NCBI GenBank assembly: GCA_040757775.1
Contig: JBFLWQ010000002.1
Coordinates: 1 to 64,000 of the forward strand
DNA: 64,000 nt
Direction: 5' to 3'
Origin: Thermodesulfobacteriota bacterium
GTDB taxonomy: Bacteria > Desulfobacterota > UBA8473
Shown here: one piece after another, positions 47,090 through 53,591 of the stretch
How the letters are laid out: every line of letters begins with the position of its first letter
Numbering within the stretch: position 1 is the stretch's first letter
Made by a program: the position numbers and the translations under genes
The notes under the pieces: model-generated
Told to the model about the DNA's origin: nothing
What the model saw: the letters and a program-made list of their open reading frames with translations, nothing else
Databases searched by the model: none

Positions 47090-47107
47090 GGATTCAAGGG
47101 GTCAAGG
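47090..47107. repeat. Intergenic GGATTCAAGG-type short repeat at a convergent junction
   Basis: The sequence GGATTCAAGGGGTCAAGG, the same motif as at 41.0 kb and 45.4 kb, lies exactly between the convergent permease and nucleotidyltransferase genes and slightly overlaps the 3' end of the latter. It may have been used as a recombination point or be a decayed mobile repeat. No terminator hairpin is evident. Confidence 0.5.
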
Positions 47108-48307
47108 AGCCAAGCTCTTCCCTAAAATGATCACAATCCTGAAGCAATGCAAAAACACCTCATTTACCCGGCGAAGATAATCCATATAGCTTATCCTTGA
47201 TTGTTGAATATATCTCCTCTGGGCTATTATGTGACGGGGAGGGAAAAATGTCCTCCCGACAAATCTCACCTTCCTGAATAATCCCCTGTTCATGGATAGA
47301 TGAACCAGATAGCTCAAGCCCGGAGGTCGGTCATTATTTGATATGGCATTTATAAATATCCTTTCGCCAAGGGTGAAATGTTTTGGCATCAGTCCCAGCA
47401 ATGCCCTTTCAGGTATTTTTGACGCGATAAATCCAGAGACAAAGTAAAGAGCTATATAAACCATTCTATCCAGTTTGAATTTAAGGCTGTATTTAATCAG
47501 CCTATCCCAGTCTAATCTATCCTGATAAGAATTTATGGCTTCATTAATATCACATAAAAGACTGAGTTTACTTAAAGAATGGGTAACCCTCAGGGCATGT
47601 TCTGATAGGTGGATAATAAGGTGGTGAGGTGCCATGACCAGCGTTTCTACACTGGCAACACTTGCCTTTTGTGCATCCTGCCAGATATCCTCCATTTTTA
47701 TATTATTGATGTATGAATCATTTGGTATTGTAGAATTGACAAAATGCCAGTGAATGTGAAACGAAGGAGAGTTAGTGGAAGCGTTTCGATAATCAAGGGT
47801 GGTTAAATATGTTGATGTAAAATCAATACCATCAAGGGATCGGTCAGATGGAAAGTATCCGATACCTTCTAGATGTTCATTTATGCTAAAAAGGTCTTCT
47901 TTTTTTACCAGCAGGTCTACATCGGACATTGGTCTTAAAGCCAGATTCCCATATGCCATTTCAGCTAATGCCGCTCCTTTGAGGACTATTACCCGAAGCC
48001 CTGCTTTATTGAGTACCTTAAGGATATTCCTTAATTCATTGAAAATTAAGGTGTTTTTACTGGCACTTAGATAATAATCTTTTCTTAGTTCATCAGTAAC
48101 ATATTTGGGGGTATAATTCTTATTTATGAGAACCTTTGGAAGCCTAATAAAAACCAAAGGCGAGATGCCCTCCCCTCTCGCCTTTTCTAGAAAATAATCC
48201 CAATCTATCTTATCTCTTTGTATTTCAATTAACCAATCTATATCCTTACCGCTGATTTCTGTCTGACAGCAAAGGAGCAACAACTTATCTTCCGTTAGCC
48301 AGGTCAT
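47102..48307 (-). CDS. NTP_transf_5-like nucleotidyltransferase family protein
   Basis: The 401 residues show the family's core: VLKGAALAEMAYGNLALRPMSDVDLLV, with KGAAL (110-114) and D129/D131 as likely metal ligands of a polymerase-beta-like nucleotidyltransferase. PF14907-like proteins are known in lasso-peptide and other peptide clusters and in exopolysaccharide loci, where they may adenylylate or otherwise modify product or acceptor. Its ATG lies 4 bases across the stop of a preceding reading frame (ATGA), which suggests coupling to the remnant ORF upstream. It is the last gene of the modified-peptide cluster in the transcription direction. Confidence 0.78.
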   Translation of the reverse strand: MTWLTEDKLLLLCCQTEISGKDIDWLIEIQRDKIDWDYFLEKARGEGISPLVFIRLPKVLINKNYTPKYVTDELRKDYYLSASKNTLIFNELRNILKVLNKAGLRVIVLKGAALAEMAYGNLALRPMSDVDLLVKKEDLFSINEHLEGIGYFPSDRSLDGIDFTSTYLTTLDYRNASTNSPSFHIHWHFVNSTIPNDSYINNIKMEDIWQDAQKASVASVETLVMAPHHLIIHLSEHALRVTHSLSKLSLLCDINEAINSYQDRLDWDRLIKYSLKFKLDRMVYIALYFVSGFIASKIPERALLGLMPKHFTLGERIFINAISNNDRPPGLSYLVHLSMNRGLFRKVRFVGRTFFPPRHIIAQRRYIQQSRISYMDYLRRVNEVFLHCFRIVIILGKSLAP

Positions 48308-48492
48308 TCAGACTCCCAAATCATTCCAGTTACCTTCTCTCCTTTGCCTCGATGAATTTTTCTCATCCCAGTATCTTCAATTTCTTGAGATTGGATATGC
48401 TTCGTTGAAATGATTCGGAGACTTGAAATCCTTTTTGCTTCTTCTTCAAGTTGCTCATCCAGTGCAGGTATGGAGACTTGAATAAGGACAGC
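48304..48492 (-). pseudogene. In-frame open stretch after the peptidase-methyltransferase stop
   Basis: Directly after the TAA that ends the peptidase-methyltransferase gene, the same frame stays open for 62 codons and ends in a TGA that overlaps the ATG of the nucleotidyltransferase gene (ATGA). The readable sequence has charged helix-like parts (LDEQLEEEAKRISSL and RKIHRGKGEKVTGM). It has no ATG until late and no ribosome site at its start, so it is more likely a remnant of a lost gene or the 3' part of a formerly longer one than an independent gene. I recognise no domain in it. Confidence 0.4.
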
Positions 48493-49686
48493 TTATGGTT
48501 TAACGACCCAAACACCACTATTTTCCCCCTCCATTGTCTTTAATCCTGCCATCCTGACTTCTTCTAAAATTTCCTTGAAGCTAAAAAAGAAATGGCAAAA
48601 ATTTAGTTTCTTTGGATTGCTAACTGAAGAAACATACCTAACCATTAAATCACCCGGCTCTGAGTCAAACTTTTCCTTTAAAAAGAAGTTTCTAATTCTC
48701 CGGAAGAAACCCATAATATTTAATCTTGAAAATAATCTTCTGTCTTTATAATAAGCCGAAAAAACAAGGATACCATCGGGTTTAAGAATATCTCTGATTT
48801 TTTTTAACGTTTCTATCCTAAGTTTTTTAGTTGGAATGTAGGAATAGACCTCTCTACTAAATAGAACATAATCAAAATACTTTGCAGGGCAGTCAATATC
48901 GGTAACACTTTGTACTTTAAAGCTTATGTTAAGCCCTTCCTTTTTGGCATTTTCTGTAGCCTTAGCAACCATATTAGGAGAGATATCAATGCCCATAACT
49001 TCAAAACCCATCTTAACTAAGGCAATCGCCTCTCTTCCAGCACCACATCCCACATCAAGGAGTTTGGCTTTGGGTTTCATGTATCTTTCAATTATATTTC
49101 TCTCCCATTCCTCAAGCCCTTCTGAAATAAGCTGGGAGTGAAATTCAACTTCCTCTGCACTATTATATTTTTCAGCCACACTATGGAGAGAATCCGCCGA
49201 TTTTTTTACAAATAAATTGGGATTAAAAAGACTAGGGATCTTGCTTAGAAATATCGGGATTTTTATTATGAACGAAAGTCTAAAATAGATGAAATTGATC
49301 AGCCTGGCTAACCCTCTTTCGGTCTTTATCCTATGCCCATTCCTTTCAATTGCCACTACCTTGCCTAACGCATTTTGCATATCAACCTTTTCAGGGGAGC
49401 TAAAGGAAGCATCCCCCTTAATCACCAAGTTCATGTTGCCATTTTCCCTGCATTTATTAATAACGCGGTGTACTGCTACATTGTTTTCAGAAGTTGAGTA
49501 AAATACCACATCCCCTATTTTGAGAGAGGGATTTTTAACTGGACTTACCGTAATAAAATCTCCATTCCGAATAAAGGGACGCATACTAAAGCCTCTTGCC
49601 TGAAAACGGATAGACACATCCCTTTCAAGTAATTCCCTGCTTAATTTCAATAAGTTGGAATGGTTTAAAAAGATTGGATTTTTCAC
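48493..49686 (-). CDS. Fused S26-type signal peptidase-like domain and SAM methyltransferase
   Basis: Residues 1-125 are a SipW/S26B-like serine peptidase domain: GFSMRPFIRNGDFI with Ser34, VAVHRVI with His73 (Ser-His type, as in SipW and eukaryotic signal peptidases), and the KGDAS box D (90-94). Two hydrophobic stretches (about 128-155) follow. Residues about 190-397 form a class I methyltransferase: LLDVGCGAGREAIAL (209-223), VMGIDISPNM and FDYVLFSREVYSYIP. Signal-peptidase-like S26 proteins occur in peptide-natural-product and exosortase-linked loci. The methyltransferase fusion is unusual. It may cleave a leader and methylate the product. It follows the HprK-like gene with 4 bases between. 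Confidence 0.83.
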   Translation of the reverse strand: MKNPIFLNHSNLLKLSRELLERDVSIRFQARGFSMRPFIRNGDFITVSPVKNPSLKIGDVVFYSTSENNVAVHRVINKCRENGNMNLVIKGDASFSSPEKVDMQNALGKVVAIERNGHRIKTERGLARLINFIYFRLSFIIKIPIFLSKIPSLFNPNLFVKKSADSLHSVAEKYNSAEEVEFHSQLISEGLEEWERNIIERYMKPKAKLLDVGCGAGREAIALVKMGFEVMGIDISPNMVAKATENAKKEGLNISFKVQSVTDIDCPAKYFDYVLFSREVYSYIPTKKLRIETLKKIRDILKPDGILVFSAYYKDRRLFSRLNIMGFFRRIRNFFLKEKFDSEPGDLMVRYVSSVSNPKKLNFCHFFFSFKEILEEVRMAGLKTMEGENSGVWVVKP

Positions 49687-49690
49687 CTGT

Positions 49691-50536
49691 CTAAATATCT
49701 CTTACGAAGTCTACAATTCTTTTATCTGGGAGGAAATTGAGTCTACAACAAGGAACTTCTCTGACCAACTCATCAATAAATCCTAAAGTAGATTCCATAC
49801 CTTTTTTGTCCCATAAGGTTGGGAAAGAGCAAACCAGCAATTTTGAAGCAGCGTCAACCCATTTTATTCCTTCTACCTTGTTCTCACGGGCATGGTTAAG
49901 AAAGAAAATTCTTTCCAGAGGAGCCTTTTCCGGCGAACATAGTTCCGCATCTCCGTGCCAGGGGGTGCCGTGCATCCAGAAGCGACCATCAATCTTGCGG
50001 ATAATTACCCGGTCATCGCTAAGTATAGTGGCATCCTTTTTGTCTTTCCAGAAGTCAGCTATAGTACTCTTTCCCGCTCCAGATACGCCGGCGAAGAGTA
50101 ACCCATGACCGCAATCACTGACTCCGCAGGCATGAATCAATGTTCCTTGGCGCTGACTCAGTAATGCAATAGTCATAAACTGGTCAAAGGGGTAACCAAA
50201 ACTGCTAAAACCTGATCCGACCACATCTTTATCGCTATAGATGTCAGCCTGCGTAAAATCCTCCGGGAATAGCGCCATTTCATCTCCGATATGGAAGAGA
50301 TATGAGGCATCCAGTTTAGAGATGGTCCAATCAGGAAATGGATTATATATCTTTAACTGTTGCTGAGGCAAAGCGAACGGCTCAAAATGGCGCTGGACAA
50401 ATACCTCCGGCTCAGCAAAAACCAGAAAAGGCTGATATCTCAGCCGATTATGGTCGTGTCTGAGGTCATAGCCCGGGGCACGAACCGAAAAAGTAATCCC
50501 GCCAATACAGATTCTTATCTCATCGAGCTTTTCCAT
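49691..50536 (-). CDS. HPr-kinase/PEPCK-like P-loop protein of a peptide-modification cluster
   Basis: I start the gene at ATG 50536 (MEKLDEIRICIGG), with GGAAGAA a few bases upstream. A TTG nine bases earlier lacks a ribosome site. The 281 residues have Walker A GVSGAGKST (about 150-158), LSDDRVIIR as a Walker-B-like Asp-Asp segment, and GTPWHGDAE. This pattern is typical of the HPr(Ser)-kinase-like proteins found in SynChlorMet, lasso and related RiPP cassettes, some of which phosphorylate precursor peptides. It lies 10 bases after the precursor stop, so it is very likely expressed with it. Confidence 0.85.
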   Translation of the reverse strand: MEKLDEIRICIGGITFSVRAPGYDLRHDHNRLRYQPFLVFAEPEVFVQRHFEPFALPQQQLKIYNPFPDWTISKLDASYLFHIGDEMALFPEDFTQADIYSDKDVVGSGFSSFGYPFDQFMTIALLSQRQGTLIHACGVSDCGHGLLFAGVSGAGKSTIADFWKDKKDATILSDDRVIIRKIDGRFWMHGTPWHGDAELCSPEKAPLERIFFLNHARENKVEGIKWVDAASKLLVCSFPTLWDKKGMESTLGFIDELVREVPCCRLNFLPDKRIVDFVRDI

Positions 50537-50546
50537 TTCTTCCAAA

Positions 50547-50711
50547 TTAAGAACCTAAGGTTGTCCTACATCCATTTGTTGAGCAAGCTCTGCCAGTCCT
50601 CCCAATAGTGTCTGTAGGACCAGCCTTACAAATTCCCAGGACTGCCTCGTCGATGTTTAATTTAACCTGTTTTAGCTGTGGTCTTTGCCATGGGCGTTTT
50701 TTCTTTTCCAT
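50547..50711 (-). CDS. Probable RiPP precursor peptide (54 aa)
   Basis: A short reading frame of 54 codons is preceded by a near-ideal ribosome site AAGGAGGTGA (50718-50727), 6-7 bases before ATG 50711. It ends in TAA at 50547-50549. The leader part (1-29) has a basic start (MEKKKRPWQRP), then PQLKQVKLNIDEAVLGICK, the P-x-L-x-x-V-x-L...EAVL..CK pattern that I recall from many PqqD/radical-SAM-linked precursor peptides. The rest (30-54) is a 25-residue Gly/Thr-rich core with Arg38, Arg41, Arg49, Cys43 and Cys48 and the ending TTLGS. The frame starts within the last 50 bases of the upstream radical SAM gene. The arginines fit the UPF0489 (peptide arginase-type) protein in the same cluster. The peptide product and cleavage site are inference. 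Confidence 0.8.
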   Translation of the reverse strand: MEKKKRPWQRPQLKQVKLNIDEAVLGICKAGPTDTIGRTGRACSTNGCRTTLGS

Positions 50712-51798
50712 CCCTTTTCACCTCCTTGCTACCAAAATTCTTCTGCCTTAGCTGGGTAACCTGGCAGAGAAAATCGACTACTCTTTGCGGGTTACCTTTT
50801 TCCAGTTCTGCCCAGCCTGGACATTGCTCACATAGATAAACCAGTTCGCAGTTCCGGCAAGGGAAGTCTGCGTCCATCCTCTGGTTAATCAGCTTAGGCA
50901 TTATTTCTTGCCAGCCCTGAGAAAAACCAATGCTTCTCAGATTATAGCCCTGACTCTGTGTCATGGTGCAGGGGCTGACCTGTCCGTAGGGATTAACGTT
51001 AAAACCAGTTAAGCCAGCACTACAAAGATAAAGACTATCTGTTTGCAGACCTTGTAATTCTTTAAAGTTCTCCTCTAATTGCTGAGCACGCTTTTTATCT
51101 GCAAAGTCAAAGTCAATCACCTCCTGGGGTGATAACCGCCATTGAGAAGGTTCTGGAGAACCGTCCAGCCTGGGATTAATAAAGGGATCAAATCTGAACC
51201 TGACACCTAAGGTTTCCGCAAACCTTTTGATACCAAGAAACTCGTCTTTATTTAAGGTCATAACTACGGTTTTAAGGGTCAGCGATAGCTTTTTCGCCAG
51301 GATGTGCTTAATAGCCGAGTGGGTCTTTCTGAATGAACCTTTAGATCGGGTAATCCTTTCATGGGTCTTTTCGCTCAGACCATAAATGGTTATTTCAATA
51401 TCACAAGGCGGGTATTCAGCAAATTGTTCTATCAATGTGGAGGTCATCAGGGTGCCGTTAGTAAAGAGTTCAATAATAAACCCTCTGCCTTTGGCATAGG
51501 AGTAAATTTCCCAGAAATCAGGCCGCAGAAGAGGTTCTCCCCCGGTGATTAATAACCGGAGACAACCGGCATCAGCCATCTCATCCAGGCACTGGCAGAT
51601 CTCAGAATAGGTAAGTTCTTGGGTTTTAGCTGACCGGTCATGTGGCGGCAAATTACAATAGCAGTGAACACAATGCAGGTTACACCGATAGGTTAGCTCC
51701 AGTGCCCCGCCATAAGGTATCCGATACTGAAATATCTTAGGTCTAATTTGATGCCCAAATGCCTGGTAACTTAATTGTGGTATTGAGCAAATAGTCAT
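50662..51798 (-). CDS. Radical SAM/SPASM peptide-modifying enzyme
   Basis: The 378 residues have the radical SAM motif YRCNLHCVHCYC with Cys39-x3-Cys43-x2-Cys46 and TGGEPLLRPD (86-95). The C-terminal SPASM/twitch region has Cys259, Cys277, Cys314, Cys317, Cys323, Cys326 and Cys345, enough for auxiliary Fe-S clusters. This is the layout of PqqE-like enzymes that install carbon-centred links on RiPP precursors. It overlaps the upstream PqqD gene by 4 bases (ATGA) and the precursor gene starts within its 3' end. The last 20 residues are basic and low in complexity, and that part overlaps the precursor gene's ribosome site. Confidence 0.9.
   Translation of the reverse strand: MTICSIPQLSYQAFGHQIRPKIFQYRIPYGGALELTYRCNLHCVHCYCNLPPHDRSAKTQELTYSEICQCLDEMADAGCLRLLITGGEPLLRPDFWEIYSYAKGRGFIIELFTNGTLMTSTLIEQFAEYPPCDIEITIYGLSEKTHERITRSKGSFRKTHSAIKHILAKKLSLTLKTVVMTLNKDEFLGIKRFAETLGVRFRFDPFINPRLDGSPEPSQWRLSPQEVIDFDFADKKRAQQLEENFKELQGLQTDSLYLCSAGLTGFNVNPYGQVSPCTMTQSQGYNLRSIGFSQGWQEIMPKLINQRMDADFPCRNCELVYLCEQCPGWAELEKGNPQRVVDFLCQVTQLRQKNFGSKEVKRDGKEKTPMAKTTAKTG
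50718..50727 (-). promoter_or_regulatory. Very strong ribosome binding site for the precursor peptide
   Basis: AAGGAGGTGA on the minus strand is complementary to almost the whole anti-Shine-Dalgarno tail and lies 6-7 bases before ATG 50711. It is embedded in the coding region of the radical SAM gene. It decides the precursor start and suggests high translation relative to the enzymes. Confidence 0.8.
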
Positions 51799-52088
51799 AA
51801 GATAACTTCCTTAATATTAGTTATAGCCTCTATCTTAATCAATTTCTGTAAAAAGTCAAGGATATCTTTCTCCGCGGTCTTACGCTTAACCTCAAAAACA
51901 CTGAGCATTTGGGTGATGATTTCGTTCACAGTTCTCTTACCGTCGATCAAGTTCCAGACCTCCGTGGCAACCTCGTTCAGATGCAGAATCTGAAGTTCAT
52001 CCTGATCAACCAGCACTGCTTCCTCTTCAATCATCTTCCATTGAATATCCGGATTCTTAGTGAGCCGAACCTCGGGTGTTAGTCTCAT
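51795..52088 (-). CDS. PqqD-family peptide-recognition protein
   Basis: These 97 residues have the PqqD/RRE pattern: WKMIEEEAVLVDQDELQILHLNEVATEVWNLIDGKRTVNEI is the family core (strands then the L-N-x-x-A-x-x-(V/I)-W helix), and ...EKDILDFLQKLIK is the last helix. PqqD-like proteins bind the leader peptide and present it to the radical SAM partner, encoded just downstream with a 4-base overlap. The upstream TPR/UPF0489 gene also overlaps it by 4 bases. It is the only intact PqqD copy inside the coupled operon. Confidence 0.9.
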   Translation of the reverse strand: MRLTPEVRLTKNPDIQWKMIEEEAVLVDQDELQILHLNEVATEVWNLIDGKRTVNEIITQMLSVFEVKRKTAEKDILDFLQKLIKIEAITNIKEVIL

Positions 52089-53590
52089 ATTGTTTTCCTA
52101 AGGTAAAGGGGGATTGATTGAGTAAATATTTTCAGGGCTCTTCGATAATGCCTGAATGCCTTCGTCCAAAATCCTTTCCTCATGTATAGTTTCCCCAATC
52201 TAATCTGGACTTTGACATCCAACAGTCCAAGTCGGATAGACTTTTTATAATACCCAATTGCCCCTGAGACTTTTCCATTCTTCTCAAAGACTATTCCCTG
52301 CAAATAATAGACCAATGGATCGGTTGAATCCAGGGCAATGGATTTCTCCAGGGCTAAACGGGCGGGATCAATTTGTCCGGTTTTAAGATAAGCATAGCCT
52401 AATCCAAGATAGGCTGCGGCGTAGTCTGGTCTCAATTCAATCGCCCTTTGATAACTATCAATCGCCTTGTGCCACGCTTTTTGTTGGAGATAGACATTAC
52501 CTAATCCACTGAAGGCATCAGGATTCTCTGGGTCGAGTTGCAATGCCCGCTGATACTCTTGCTCAGCCGTCAACCATTTGCCAAGTGCTTCGTATACTGG
52601 CCCATTATTATTATACCGGGTGCGATAGCTCTGATCCAGGGCGATTGATTTCTGGTAGTAAAGGGTAGCCTGATCATATTGCCCGATATTGTAATGGAGT
52701 CGTGAAAGATTATAAAAAATAGAAGGATCTTCTGAGGTTAATCTTAATACGCTTTCGTATTGAGCTATCGCTGACTGGTTTTTGTCCTGAAATTCGTAGA
52801 GAAGAGCCTCCCTTTTAGCGGTAAGAATTTCTTGCTGAGTTCTGTCTAATAACGGTTGCTGGAGACGTAATTTTAACTCATCACCCAGATATTTATATTT
52901 AAGTGGTGTAAAGCCTCCCTCAACCGAATAGGCAATAGTTACTATCTCTGTCTTTAACCGCTTCGTGTTTAACCTTTCAACCAATTCTTGAGGCCAAAGC
53001 CAGGGTTTGCGATCAGGCGCAAGGCTATTCACGATGGATGGCGTTACCAGGAAGTCCAGATCAATATCTAAAAGCACTGGCTCATCAAATTCGGGCAGAT
53101 GGGCTAAGGTGGATGCTTGAACCTTCTTATTGTAAAATTGAGTGGATATAGAATTATTGGACTGTTCAATTTTTTTATCTTGGTGAGATTTTATCTTAAT
53201 AAGATTCTTAAATATGTTTGCTATGGCTTTGCGTGTTTTGTGATTAGAAAAACTTCCGTCTGGCAGGATCCAATAAAATTCGCGAACGATACCATGCTGC
53301 ATGGCGGGACAGATATAATTGCCGATATGTACCATTTTCTCTTTCTTTTTAGAGGTCGGATTCCAGATGGTTTGACTCTCAAGGAGTGTTTTTAATTCAT
53401 CTTTATTCTTTGCCTCAAGGATCTGGGTTAAGTCCTTTTCCGGTACCCAGCCAAAGTCAATATGGGCATCAATGTGAACCAAAATTTTATCTTTAACTCC
53501 GGCATTCTGCCAAACAGGAAGTACCTCATTGTGGTTTTCTAGTAATACAACATTTTCACAGTTAACAGATTTAACCGATGGAATCTTCAT
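52085..53590 (-). CDS. UPF0489 (peptide-arginase-like) domain fused to TPR repeats
   Basis: Residues about 1-245 form a UPF0489 domain. ENHNEVL contains His20, HIDAHIDFGW contains His39, Asp41, His43 and Asp45, and LLDIDLDFL supplies Asp175, Asp177 and Asp179. This arrangement reproduces the D-x-H-x-D and D-x-D binuclear-metal ligands of arginase. Members of UPF0489 (OspR in landornamide biosynthesis, as I recall) convert peptide arginine to ornithine. Residues about 260-490 contain six or seven TPRs (e.g. AFSGLGNVYLQQKAWHKAI). The TPR part could bind protein or peptide. The gene lies between two radical SAM genes and overlaps PqqD by 4 bases. The arginase activity is family-based inference. 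Confidence 0.85.
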   Translation of the reverse strand: MKIPSVKSVNCENVVLLENHNEVLPVWQNAGVKDKILVHIDAHIDFGWVPEKDLTQILEAKNKDELKTLLESQTIWNPTSKKKEKMVHIGNYICPAMQHGIVREFYWILPDGSFSNHKTRKAIANIFKNLIKIKSHQDKKIEQSNNSISTQFYNKKVQASTLAHLPEFDEPVLLDIDLDFLVTPSIVNSLAPDRKPWLWPQELVERLNTKRLKTEIVTIAYSVEGGFTPLKYKYLGDELKLRLQQPLLDRTQQEILTAKREALLYEFQDKNQSAIAQYESVLRLTSEDPSIFYNLSRLHYNIGQYDQATLYYQKSIALDQSYRTRYNNNGPVYEALGKWLTAEQEYQRALQLDPENPDAFSGLGNVYLQQKAWHKAIDSYQRAIELRPDYAAAYLGLGYAYLKTGQIDPARLALEKSIALDSTDPLVYYLQGIVFEKNGKVSGAIGYYKKSIRLGLLDVKVQIRLGKLYMRKGFWTKAFRHYRRALKIFTQSIPLYLRKTI

Positions 53591-53591
53591 A

